This document shows positions 13,964 through 21,224 of a stretch of 26,537 nucleotides of DNA, one piece after another; the first letter of the stretch is position 1, and the number at the start of each line of letters is the position of its first letter. The notes beneath the pieces are model-generated. The model did not search any database, had not been told where the DNA came from, and worked only from the letters and a program-made list of their open reading frames with translations. Both the position numbers and the translations under genes were made by a program. Origin of the DNA: JAAYDH01 sp964345825 (lineage in GTDB: Bacteria > Bacillota_I > Bacilli_A > RFN20 > CAG-826); contig CAYFSI010000014.1 of the NCBI GenBank assembly GCA_964345825.1, positions 1 to 26,537 on the forward strand. The letters are read 5' to 3'.

Positions 13964-14644
13964 ATGGGTCAAAAAGTTAGTCCAATAGGTATGCGAACTG
14001 GCATCAACAAGAATTGGAATTCTCGTTGGTACGCCGATGATCAAGAATACCATGTGTTCCTCAACCAAGATATTAAGATTCGTCAATATCTTGAAGCGAA
14101 CCTAAAAGATGCGATGCTCTCCCATGTTGAAATCGAAAGAACCAAAACCGATAAAGGTTACAAAGTCGTTGTTATGATCTTTGTGGCTCGTCCCGGCGTG
14201 GTCATCGGTCAAGATGGAAAGAATATCAACAAAATTAAAGAAGATTTAAACAAATTAATCAGCGGTGGTGAAGTCCGTGTCGATGTCGTCGAAGTGAAGA
14301 ACCCTGATCTCGATGCTCGCATCGTCGCTTGCTCCATTGCAAAGCAAATTGAAGAAAGAGCCTCGTTCAGAACTGCTCAAAAGAAAGCTATCCAAAGAGT
14401 TCGTAGAGCCGGCGCCAAAGGTTGCCGTACCTTGATCTCTGGCCGTTTAGCTGGTGCTGATATCGCCCGTAGCGAAGGATATAAAGAAGGAATCATCCCT
14501 CTACATACCTTACGTAGCGATATCGACTACGCTGTTGCTGAAGCCGCTACCACCTATGGCCGTTTAGGCATCAAAGTGTGGATCTGCCGCGGAGAAATTC
14601 GCCCTGAACTTCAAAAGAAATCTTCTGAAGGGAAAGGAGAATAG
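13964..14644 (+). CDS. rpsC: Ribosomal protein uS3
   Basis: 226 residues, normal. It is part of the mRNA entry tunnel and helicase. 'MGQKVSPIGMRTGINKNWNSRWYA' is the canonical start. The KH motif reads 'GVVIGQDGKNINKIKEDL', with GQDG in the place of the GxxG loop. The C-terminal domain has 'GRLAGADIARSEGYKEG' and 'IPLHTLRSDIDYA'. AGGAGG six to seven bases before the ATG; two bases separate it from rplP. Confidence 0.98.
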   Translation: MGQKVSPIGMRTGINKNWNSRWYADDQEYHVFLNQDIKIRQYLEANLKDAMLSHVEIERTKTDKGYKVVVMIFVARPGVVIGQDGKNINKIKEDLNKLISGGEVRVDVVEVKNPDLDARIVACSIAKQIEERASFRTAQKKAIQRVRRAGAKGCRTLISGRLAGADIARSEGYKEGIIPLHTLRSDIDYAVAEAATTYGRLGIKVWICRGEIRPELQKKSSEGKGE

Positions 14645-14646
14645 TC

Positions 14647-15060
14647 ATGTTACAACCAAAAAGAGTTAAGTATCGTCGTCCACATATCGTTAGATATGAA
14701 GGAAAAGCGACTTCCTGTTTAACCGTTGCCTTTGGTGAATATGGTCTTGAAGCTCTAGAAGGTGCATGGGTTACCACTCGTCAAATCGAGTCAGCTCGTG
14801 TTGTCCTCGCTCGTTACACAAAACGTGGTGGACAAATCTGGATCAGAATTTTCCCACAGTTAGCAAAAACCAAGAAACCAGCCGAAGTCCGTATGGGTTC
14901 CGGTAAAGGAAGCCCAGAAGACTGGGTGGCCGTTGTTAAGGCCGGCACTGTCATGTTTGAAATGGCGGGATGTCCAGCCGAAGATATGAGAGAAGCACTA
15001 CGCCTCGCTGCGTACAAACTCCCAATCAAATGTAAAGTTGTAAAGAAAGGTGAGGAATAA
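14647..15060 (+). CDS. rplP: Ribosomal protein uL16
   Basis: 137 residues, typical. It helps organise the A-site tRNA region of the 50S. 'PKRVKYRRPH' opens it; 'TRQIESARVVLARYTKRGGQIWIRIFP' and 'RMGSGKGSPEDWVAVVK' are family signatures. The 3' end contains AGGTGAGG, which serves rpmC three bases downstream. Confidence 0.98.
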   Translation: MLQPKRVKYRRPHIVRYEGKATSCLTVAFGEYGLEALEGAWVTTRQIESARVVLARYTKRGGQIWIRIFPQLAKTKKPAEVRMGSGKGSPEDWVAVVKAGTVMFEMAGCPAEDMREALRLAAYKLPIKCKVVKKGEE

Positions 15061-15063
15061 TTT

Positions 15064-15261
15064 ATGAAAATTAATGAAGTACGTGAATTAACTACGAGCG
15101 AATTAAACGACAAATTATACTCGCTCAAGGAACAACTCTTCGAACTCCGTCGCAAGAAAGCGGTTGGAGCTCTACCAAGAGGTGAGGATGTCATTGTCAT
15201 TCGCAAAGATATCGCTCGCATCAACATGGTTCTCCGCGAAAGAGAACTACAAAGCAAATAA
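15064..15261 (+). CDS. rpmC: Ribosomal protein uL29
   Basis: 65 residues, two long helices as expected. It lies by the tunnel exit next to L23. 'MKINEVRELTTSELNDKL' and 'LKEQLFELRRKKAVGAL' are the usual sequence, followed by 'VRKDIAR'-like 'VIRKDIARINMVLRERE'. It shows none of the extensions seen on its neighbours. Confidence 0.97.
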   Translation: MKINEVRELTTSELNDKLYSLKEQLFELRRKKAVGALPRGEDVIVIRKDIARINMVLRERELQSK

Positions 15262-15275
15262 GGAGGAAATTGTCT

Positions 15276-15737
15276 ATGGAAAGAGAAACCCAGGCAAGAC
15301 GCACTATTCAAGGTGTGGTCGTCAGCGATAAGAATGACAAGACAATTGTCGTCCAAGTTGGCACCCATAGGAAACACCCAATCTATGGAAAACGCGTGAA
15401 ATATAGTAAAAAATACTACGCTCACGATGAAAATAACGAAGCAAAAGTCGGCGATACCGTAACCATTATGGAAACCCGTCGTCTCAGTGCTACCAAACGT
15501 TTCCGTTTAGTAAGCATCGATAAAAAAGCTGAATTATCAATTAAACAAGCTGAAGCTGAATTGAAAGAAGAAATTCTCGAATCTCAACTTCCTGAAAAAG
15601 AACAACCAGTAGTGGAAGTCATCGAAGAAGTAAAATCTCAAGTCGAAGAAGTCAAGGCAGAAGAACCTGCTGAGAAACCTGCGGCGAAGAAAGTAGCAGC
15701 TAAGAAAGCTTCCCAAGAGAAAAAGGAGGAAGAATAA
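15276..15737 (+). CDS. rpsQ: Ribosomal protein uS17 with a 70-residue Glu/Lys/Ala C-terminal tail
   Basis: 153 residues against about 85 usual. The OB-fold core fills residues 1-83: 'RRTIQGVVVSDKNDKTIVVQV', 'HPIYGKRVKYSKKYYAHDE', 'VGDTVTIMETRRLSATKRFRLV'. Residues 84-153 form a predicted helical, highly charged tail, first acidic with repeated 'EEVK', then 'EKPAAKKVAAKKASQEKKEEE'. I chose ATG 15276, nine bases after AGGAGG; an in-frame TTG at 15270 is only three bases from it. The tail runs without a gap to the rplN ribosome-binding site. Confidence 0.96.
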   Translation: MERETQARRTIQGVVVSDKNDKTIVVQVGTHRKHPIYGKRVKYSKKYYAHDENNEAKVGDTVTIMETRRLSATKRFRLVSIDKKAELSIKQAEAELKEEILESQLPEKEQPVVEVIEEVKSQVEEVKAEEPAEKPAAKKVAAKKASQEKKEEE

Positions 15738-15739
15738 GT

Positions 15740-16117
15740 ATGATTCAAAAGGAAACAAACCTCGTTGTTGCTGACAACAGTGGGGCTCGTTCAGTTCGTG
15801 CTTTAAACCTCTATGGTGGCAGCAACCGCAAAGTTAGTAGCTTAGGCGATGTCGTCCTTGCGGCTGTTAAAGATGCTATCCCAAATAGCAAAGTGAAAAA
15901 GGGTGATATCGTCAGATGCGTTATTGTCCGCACTAAAAAAGCTGTCAACCGTCGCGATGGTTCAACGATTGCTTTCGGTGATAACGCCGTTGTGATTGTT
16001 ACTGAGGAAAACGTACCTGTGGGCACTCGTGTCTTCGGACCTGTCGCTCGCGAATTACGTGAAACTGGTGTGGAAGGATTCATGAAAATTGTCTCCCTCG
16101 CTACCGAAGTGTTATAG
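15740..16117 (+). CDS. rplN: Ribosomal protein uL14
   Basis: 125 residues, three longer than usual because of a small insertion before the end ('RETGVEGFMKIV'). It lies at the subunit interface. 'MIQKETNLVVADNSGARSV' and 'VVRTKKAVNRRDGSTIAFGDNAVVI' and 'GTRVFGPVARELR' are canonical. It begins two bases after the rpsQ stop and uses AGGAGG inside the rpsQ tail. Confidence 0.98.
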   Translation: MIQKETNLVVADNSGARSVRALNLYGGSNRKVSSLGDVVLAAVKDAIPNSKVKKGDIVRCVIVRTKKAVNRRDGSTIAFGDNAVVIVTEENVPVGTRVFGPVARELRETGVEGFMKIVSLATEVL

Positions 16118-16129
16118 GAGGTTATCATT

Positions 16130-16435
16130 ATGAATTTAGTGAAGGGCGATAAAGTTATCGTCATCGCCGGCCGCGATAAAGGCAAAACTGGCGTGATTCA
16201 AAAAGTCATTCCTGAGTCAAATCGTGTTGTCGTTGAGAATGTTAACGTTCGTAAAAAACACAAAAAACCAACACAAGCAAGTCCAGAAGGCAGTATCGTT
16301 GAAGTTTACGCTCCAATCGATGCTAGCAATGTGATGCTTGAAGATCCCAAGACCAAAAAACCAACTCGCGTTGGTCATAAAGAAGTCAAAGGAAAGAAAG
16401 TCCGTTTTGCTAAAAAGAGCGGACAAGTGCTATAA
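16130..16435 (+). CDS. rplX: Ribosomal protein uL24
   Basis: 101 residues, usual size. It is an assembly initiator of the 50S. The KOW motif is near the N-terminus ('KGDKVIVIAGRDKGKTGVIQKV'), followed by 'NVRKKHKKPTQASPEGSIVEVYAPIDASNVML'. AGGAGG before the ATG. Confidence 0.97.
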   Translation: MNLVKGDKVIVIAGRDKGKTGVIQKVIPESNRVVVENVNVRKKHKKPTQASPEGSIVEVYAPIDASNVMLEDPKTKKPTRVGHKEVKGKKVRFAKKSGQVL

Positions 16436-16448
16436 GGAGGTATTAGTT

Positions 16449-17177
16449 ATGGCCGAAGAAGTAAAAATTGTCAAAAAGCCAGCTGCTAAGAAATCTCCTA
16501 GCGCTGCCCCAAAAGCAAAGGTGGCAAAAGAAGTTGCTCCTGTTGCCGAAGAAGTAAAAGTTGAAGTCGCTGAAGCTCCAAAAGCTAAGAAACCAACTGC
16601 TAATAAAGCAACTGCGGGCCACAAAGCTGCTAAAGTCGTTAATAGACTCAAAGCTCGCTATGAAAGCGAAGTTAAAAAATCTTTGCATGAAACATACAAA
16701 TATTCCTCAGTGATGCAAATTCCAGGCTTAGAGAAAATCGTTATCAATATTGGTGTTGGTGATGCCACCCAAGATAGCAAACGATTAGAAGAAGCCGTCG
16801 CTGAATTAACTGCCATTACTGGTCAAAAGCCAGTCATTACCAAAGCGAAAAAATCCATTGCTACCTTCAAATTAAGAGAAGGACAGGAAATTGGTTGCAA
16901 AGTAACCTTAAGAGGTTTGAGAATGTGGGATTTCTTCGATAAGTTAATTTCCATCGCTCTCCCTCGCGTTCGTGACTTCCGTGGTGTTTCCCGCAATGCC
17001 TTTGATGGCCGCGGAAACTACACATTCGGAATTAAAGAACAATTAATCTTCCCCGAAATCGATTACGATAAAGTGGCGAAGGTTCGCGGTATGGACATCG
17101 TTGTTGTCACTACTGCAAAAACGGATAAAGAAGCATACTCATTATTAGAATTATTGGGCGTGCCATTCCATAGATAA
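16449..17177 (+). CDS. rplE: Ribosomal protein uL5 with a 60-residue Ala/Lys/Glu N-terminal extension
   Basis: 242 residues against about 180 usual. The core starts near residue 65 ('NRLKARYESEVKKSL') and shows 'IPGLEKIVINIGVGDATQDSK', 'GQKPVITKAKKSIATFKLREG', 'LPRVRDFRGVS' and 'YTFGIKEQLIFPEI'. L5 contacts 5S rRNA and the P-site tRNA. Residues 1-64 are low complexity and include 'VAEEVKVEVAEAPKAKKP' (32-49), nearly the module in L22. ATG 16449 is chosen because it has AGGAGG about eight bases upstream and gives 'MAEEVK'; a longer in-frame opening at 16338 lies inside rplX and is rejected. Confidence 0.96.
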   Translation: MAEEVKIVKKPAAKKSPSAAPKAKVAKEVAPVAEEVKVEVAEAPKAKKPTANKATAGHKAAKVVNRLKARYESEVKKSLHETYKYSSVMQIPGLEKIVINIGVGDATQDSKRLEEAVAELTAITGQKPVITKAKKSIATFKLREGQEIGCKVTLRGLRMWDFFDKLISIALPRVRDFRGVSRNAFDGRGNYTFGIKEQLIFPEIDYDKVAKVRGMDIVVVTTAKTDKEAYSLLELLGVPFHR

Positions 17178-17191
17178 GAGAGGAGAATAAC

Positions 17192-17377
17192 ATGGCAAAA
17201 ACAAGTCAAAAAGTTCGTCAATCTAGACCTCAAAAATTTAAGGTTAGAGAATATACACGTTGTGAACGTTGTGGACGTCCTCACTCTGTCTATTCTAAAT
17301 TCCATCTCTGCCGTATTTGCTTAAGAGAACTCGCCTACAAGGGCGAAATTCCCGGCATGAAAAAAGCATCTTGGTAA
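17192..17377 (+). CDS. rpsN: Ribosomal protein uS14, zinc-binding short type
   Basis: 61 residues with two CxxC pairs, 'CERCGRPH' and 'CRICLREL', which bind one zinc ion. This is the short S14 type common in Bacillota and Mollicutes. The C-terminal 'GEIPGMKKASW' is the normal ending. It lies between rplE and rpsH as expected; no zinc-independent paralogue is in the window. Confidence 0.98.
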   Translation: MAKTSQKVRQSRPQKFKVREYTRCERCGRPHSVYSKFHLCRICLRELAYKGEIPGMKKASW

Positions 17378-17398
17378 AAAGGAGGATATCGATTAATT

Positions 17399-17791
17399 AT
17401 GATGACTGATCCAATCGCGGATATGCTCACAAGAATCCGCAATGCTAATCAATTACAATACGAAACTGTCAAAATGCCTTCTAGCAAGATGAAAGCTGAA
17501 ATTGCCAAGATCTTAAAAGAAGAAGGTTTCATCGTTGAATACAAAGTCAAAGGTGAAGTAAAGAAGGAATTATCAATTACCTTAAAATACGCTGGTGATG
17601 GCACACGTGTTATCTCCGGAGTTAAAAAAATCTCAAAACCCGGCCTTCGCGTTGCTGTTGGTGCTGAAAAGTTACCACGCGTTCTCAAAGGTTTAGGTAT
17701 CGCAATTATTTCCACTTCACAAGGAGTTATGACTGACGCAAAAGCTCGTACTCTTGGTATTGGTGGTGAAGTAATTGCTTACGTTTGGTAG
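17399..17791 (+). CDS. rpsH: Ribosomal protein uS8
   Basis: 130 residues, normal. It binds central-domain 16S rRNA and, in enteric bacteria, represses the spc operon. 'TDPIADMLTRIRNANQ' opens it and 'ISTSQGVMTDAKARTLGIGGEVIAYVW' closes it with the conserved C-terminal fold. Two adjacent ATG codons are possible (17399 and 17402). The GGAGG is 13-16 bases upstream, farther than for neighbouring genes. Confidence 0.97.
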   Translation: MMTDPIADMLTRIRNANQLQYETVKMPSSKMKAEIAKILKEEGFIVEYKVKGEVKKELSITLKYAGDGTRVISGVKKISKPGLRVAVGAEKLPRVLKGLGIAIISTSQGVMTDAKARTLGIGGEVIAYVW

Positions 17792-17802
17792 GAGGAAGAA
17801 AT

Positions 17803-18348
17803 ATGTCACGTATTGGAAATAAACATATCGAAATCCCTGCTGGTGTCACCTACGAAATCAAACCAGGTGTCATGCACGTCAAAGGCCCAAAAGGTGAAGA
17901 AGACGTCCTCATCAATTCCGGCATCGAAGTGAAAGTTGATGGCAACATCATGTCCTTCGTCCGCTTGAACGAAGAGAAACAAACCAAACAAAATCACGGA
18001 ACTACCCGCGCTAATGTTGCTAATGCTGTCCACGGAGTTACCAAAGGCTATGTCAAGGTTCTCGAGATGGTTGGTATTGGATTCAAAGCTCAATTAAAAG
18101 GCAAGGCTGTGGAACTCTGGGCTGGTTATAGTCACACAGTGGTCATTGAACCAGAACCAGGCGTCACTCTTAAGATTATTGATCCCACTCACGTTGAAGT
18201 TAGTGGTGTCAACAAAGCGGCGGTTGGCCAAACAGCTGCTCTCATTCGCGGAGTTCGCCCACCAGAGCCATATCTTGGCAAAGGTATTCGTTACAAAGGT
18301 GAGTTCGTTGCTACCAAAGAAGGCAAACGAACCACTGCCAAAGCTTAA
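17803..18348 (+). CDS. rplF: Ribosomal protein uL6
   Basis: 181 residues, normal. It sits beside the factor-binding region of the 50S. 'MSRIGNKHIEIPAGV' at the start and 'RGVRPPEPYLGKGIRYKGE' with a basic tail at the end are canonical. I chose ATG 17803, eight bases after AGGAGG; the in-frame extension upstream from 17785 would read through that ribosome-binding site and is rejected. Confidence 0.97.
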   Translation: MSRIGNKHIEIPAGVTYEIKPGVMHVKGPKGEEDVLINSGIEVKVDGNIMSFVRLNEEKQTKQNHGTTRANVANAVHGVTKGYVKVLEMVGIGFKAQLKGKAVELWAGYSHTVVIEPEPGVTLKIIDPTHVEVSGVNKAAVGQTAALIRGVRPPEPYLGKGIRYKGEFVATKEGKRTTAKA

Positions 18349-18368
18349 TAGAAAGGTAGGAAGTAATT

Positions 18369-18725
18369 ATGGTAAAAAAAGAACCAAAGAATGTCTCTCG
18401 TTTGAGACGTCATGCCCGCGTTAGAACCAAAATTTCTGGAACTGCGGACAAACCAAGATTATGTGTCTATCGTTCTAATAAGAATATTGAGGCACAACTC
18501 ATCGACGATGTTAAAGGTGTCACCTTAGTAAGTTCCTCCACTGTCTCTTTAAAGAGTGAAAATGGCGGAAATGTCCTAGGAGCCAAACTCGTCGGAAAAG
18601 ACATCGCTGAAAAAGCGATTGCTCTCAAAATTAAAACCATCGTCTTCGATCGATCCGGATATATCTATCATGGTCGTATCAAAGCGTTAGCTGAAGCCGC
18701 TCGTGAAGCTGGCTTAGTATTCTAA
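18369..18725 (+). CDS. rplR: Ribosomal protein uL18
   Basis: 118 residues, usual size. It binds 5S rRNA together with L5. 'RLRRHARVRTKISGTADKPRLCVYRSNKNIEAQLIDD' and the end 'FDRSGYIYHGRIKALAEAAREAGLVF' are diagnostic. The ribosome-binding site, GAAAGGTAGGAAG, is a little weaker than in most neighbours. Confidence 0.98.
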   Translation: MVKKEPKNVSRLRRHARVRTKISGTADKPRLCVYRSNKNIEAQLIDDVKGVTLVSSSTVSLKSENGGNVLGAKLVGKDIAEKAIALKIKTIVFDRSGYIYHGRIKALAEAAREAGLVF

Positions 18726-18739
18726 GGAGGAACTCAATA

Positions 18740-19384
18740 GTGGAAGAAGAAAAGAAAATCGTCGGTGTTGAAGCCGATGATGCCGAAGTCACTGCTGAAG
18801 CCCCAGTAAAAGCTAAATCAGATGCGGGTCAAGCTCCTCGCTCAAATGATCGTCGTGGTCCTCGTGGGGATCGTCGCGGTCCTCGCCCAGGACAAAGACG
18901 TGGTGAACGCCACAATGAACCAAAAGAATTCGATGATCGTGTTGTTTTCATCAACCGCGTCAGCAAAACCGTCAAAGGTGGACGCCGCATGAAATTCACC
19001 GCTCTCGTTGTCATTGGCGATCGCAAAGGTCGCTATGGATTTGCGGTTGGCAAAGCCGCCGAAGTTCCCGACGCAATTAAAAAAGCCAATGAAGCGGCAA
19101 AGAAAAACATCCACAAGTTACATCTTGTCAAGGGTGCGACTCTCTCCCACGAAGTGATCGGCAAATTTGGCGCATGCAATGTTTACTTGAAGCCAGCTCC
19201 AGAAGGTACTGGAATCATCGCTGGAGGACCGGTTCGTGCAATTCTTGAACTTGCCGGTGTCCAAAACGTGTGTTCAAAGGTCTATGGTAGTCGCGCCGCA
19301 ATTAATATTATCCGTGCTACTAGCCAAGGCCTTGATAACCTCAAGAGCTACAAAGAGATGAAAATCTTACGTGGCAAAGAATAA
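18740..19384 (+). CDS. rpsE: Ribosomal protein uS5 with an N-terminal acidic and Arg/Gly-rich extension; GTG start
   Basis: 214 residues against about 160-170 usual. The S5 core starts near residue 66 ('FDDRVVFINRVSKTVKGGRR') and is complete, including 'GDRKGRYGFAVGKAAEVPDAIKKA' and 'TGIIAGGPVRAILELAGV'. S5 is part of the mRNA entry channel and a fidelity protein. Residues 1-30 are acidic; residues about 35-62 are Arg/Gly/Pro-rich with a seven-residue repeat (DRRGPRG, DRRGPRP). The start is GTG at 18740, seven to eight bases after AAGGAGG. rpmD, which normally follows, is missing. Confidence 0.96.
   Translation: MEEEKKIVGVEADDAEVTAEAPVKAKSDAGQAPRSNDRRGPRGDRRGPRPGQRRGERHNEPKEFDDRVVFINRVSKTVKGGRRMKFTALVVIGDRKGRYGFAVGKAAEVPDAIKKANEAAKKNIHKLHLVKGATLSHEVIGKFGACNVYLKPAPEGTGIIAGGPVRAILELAGVQNVCSKVYGSRAAINIIRATSQGLDNLKSYKEMKILRGKE
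18848..18885 (+). repeat. 21-nt-period tandem repeat in the rpsE extension
   Basis: Two 17-nt units, at 18848-18864 and 18869-18885, are identical except for one silent base (GATCGTCG-T/C-GGTCCTCG). The 21-nt period gives the protein repeat DRRGPRG/DRRGPRP. The near identity suggests recent slippage or selection for the RG motif. Confidence 0.7.
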
Positions 19385-19385
19385 A

Positions 19386-19402
19386 TTATTGTCAAACAAT
19401 AA
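19386..19402 (+). repeat. Small inverted repeat where rpmD is expected
   Basis: TTATTG (19386-19391) and CAATAA (19397-19402) flank a TCAAA loop, two bases after the rpsE stop. The whole rpsE-rplO gap is only 39 bases and has no room for L30. No T-tract follows, so this is not a terminator; it may be a weak RNA-processing or spacer hairpin. Confidence 0.45.
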
Positions 19403-19423
19403 AAGAAAATAGGAGGTGTACAT

Positions 19424-19864
19424 ATGAAATTGCATAATCTAAAAGCAACCGCAGGCTCTCGCCAAGAATCATACCGAAAAGGCCGTGGAATCGGATCCGG
19501 AAATGGTAAAACCGCCGGAAAAGGTCACAAAGGTCAAAACGCTCGTAGTGGCGGCGGAACTTCTCTTGGTTTTGAAGGTGGTCAATTACCACTCTTCAGA
19601 CGCTTACCAAAACGTGGCTTTAAGAATGTAAATCATGTCAATTATGCCATCATCAGTGTTTCCGCTTTAGAGAAATTCGAAAACGGCACGGTGATTACTC
19701 CAGCATTATTAAAGGAAAATGGTCTGCTCAATAAAGAATACAACGGCTTAAAGGTTTTAGGCGGAGGAGAACTTACTAAGAGTCTCACTGTCCAAGCTCA
19801 AGCCTTCAGTAAATCTGCTGAAGCGGCTATCACTAAAGCTGGCGGCAAAATTGAGGTGATCTAA
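19424..19864 (+). CDS. rplO: Ribosomal protein uL15
   Basis: 146 residues, standard. It is a late 50S assembly protein. 'MKLHNLKATAGSRQESYRKGRGIGSGNGKTAGKGHKGQNAR' with the glycine-rich basic N-terminus and 'FEGGQLPLFRRLPKRGF' are canonical, and the C-terminal beta domain is complete. A consensus AGGAGGT lies six to seven bases before the ATG. It is two bases from secY. Confidence 0.98.
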   Translation: MKLHNLKATAGSRQESYRKGRGIGSGNGKTAGKGHKGQNARSGGGTSLGFEGGQLPLFRRLPKRGFKNVNHVNYAIISVSALEKFENGTVITPALLKENGLLNKEYNGLKVLGGGELTKSLTVQAQAFSKSAEAAITKAGGKIEVI

Positions 19865-19865
19865 C

Positions 19866-21224
19866 ATGAAAAAAATTGGATCAATACTCAAGAATAAAGA
19901 CATCATGAGCCGTATCTTATTTACGGTTCTGATTCTCTTCGTCTTCCGTATCGGCGCTTTAATCACTGTTCCAGGTGTTGACACCAGTAAAATTACCGAG
20001 GCTGTCACCACTAATAGCGCCCTTTCTCTAATGAACCTTCTTGGAGGAGGTACATTACAAACATTCTCAATCTTCGCGCTTGGTGTTTCTCCTTATATTA
20101 CCGCGCAAATCATCATTCAATTATTATCGGCTGATGTTTTGCCCGCTTTAAGTGATTTACGCCGTCAAGGTCAACATGGCCGCAAGAAGATGGAAATGGC
20201 TAATCGTTATTTAACACTTATGTTAGGTGCGGTTCAAGCCTATGGCATTATTAAAACCATCGAGAATTCGACTGAGGTTTCCCTCATCAAATCCGCCCCT
20301 GGTTATGAATGGCTTCAATATCTATACATCATTATCGTGATGTTAGCGGGAGCGATGATCGTTATGTGGCTTGGTGATCAAATATCAATTAAAGGTATTG
20401 GTAACGGTATCTCGATGATCATCTTCGCCGGCATTGTCTCGTCTCTTCCAAGTCAAATCAGTAATGCTTTCACATTGTGGGTAATGGATTCAATGGGTGT
20501 CTCCGATTCCGCACAGATCGCAGGAACCTTCCAATTCATACTCTATATACTGAGCTTCTTGCTCATTGTTGCGTTCGTCGCTTTCATCGAGTTGTCGAAA
20601 CGCAAAATTCCGGTTCAACACTCCGGAAAGGGTGGTGGTCAAACCCCATCGATGGCTCGAGCCAGTTTCTTGCCGATCAAGATTAACCCCGCCGGTGTCA
20701 TTCCTGTCATCTTCGCGAGTTCAATCATGATGGCTCCAAGCGTTGTCAACGCCTTCTTAGGAGGCGACAGCAATGCGGAATGGCTCAACATCTTTAACAG
20801 CTCTTCAATGACCAACATGGGAAATGGGTTCTCAATGCCGTGGGGATTACTAATTTATGTAGCATTAACCATCGCCTTCACCTATTTCTATGCTAATGTG
20901 CAAATTAATCCACAACAGATGGCGGAGAATTTTCAGAAAAACGGTAGTTATATCCCTGGCATTCGCCCCGGACTTGAAACTGAACGTTACGTTCGAAAAG
21001 TTCTCAACCGTGTGACTTTTATCGGAGCGATTGCTCTAGCGGCGATTGCCTCTCTCCCCGCGATTTTGAGTTTGACAATCTTTAAAGATTATCCTTCTCT
21101 CGCTCTCGGCGGAACTGGCTTAATCATCGTCGTTGGTGTCGCTCTTGAACTCAACAGTCAAATCGATGGCTTACTCGCGGGTAAATCATTTGATGAGGTT
21201 GTGGCTAGTGGAGGACAATTCTAA
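19866..21224 (+). CDS. secY: Preprotein translocase subunit SecY
   Basis: 452 residues with about ten membrane helices. It forms the protein-conducting channel with SecE and SecG in the plasma membrane. The plug region 'FRIGALITVPGVD', 'LGVSPYITAQIIIQLL' in helix 2, the cytoplasmic loop 'RRQGQHGRKKMEMANRYLT', 'KGIGNGISMII' and 'IPGIRPGLETERYVRKVLNR' (the C5 loop that contacts SecA and ribosomes) are all present. No signal peptide. Its stop overlaps the adk start by one base. Confidence 0.98.
   Translation: MKKIGSILKNKDIMSRILFTVLILFVFRIGALITVPGVDTSKITEAVTTNSALSLMNLLGGGTLQTFSIFALGVSPYITAQIIIQLLSADVLPALSDLRRQGQHGRKKMEMANRYLTLMLGAVQAYGIIKTIENSTEVSLIKSAPGYEWLQYLYIIIVMLAGAMIVMWLGDQISIKGIGNGISMIIFAGIVSSLPSQISNAFTLWVMDSMGVSDSAQIAGTFQFILYILSFLLIVAFVAFIELSKRKIPVQHSGKGGGQTPSMARASFLPIKINPAGVIPVIFASSIMMAPSVVNAFLGGDSNAEWLNIFNSSSMTNMGNGFSMPWGLLIYVALTIAFTYFYANVQINPQQMAENFQKNGSYIPGIRPGLETERYVRKVLNRVTFIGAIALAAIASLPAILSLTIFKDYPSLALGGTGLIIVVGVALELNSQIDGLLAGKSFDEVVASGGQF

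Noticed and set aside
16338..16448. Longer L5 frame starting inside rplX
   Set aside because: The segment overlaps rplX and lacks a ribosome-binding site; ATG 16449 has AGGAGG at the right distance.
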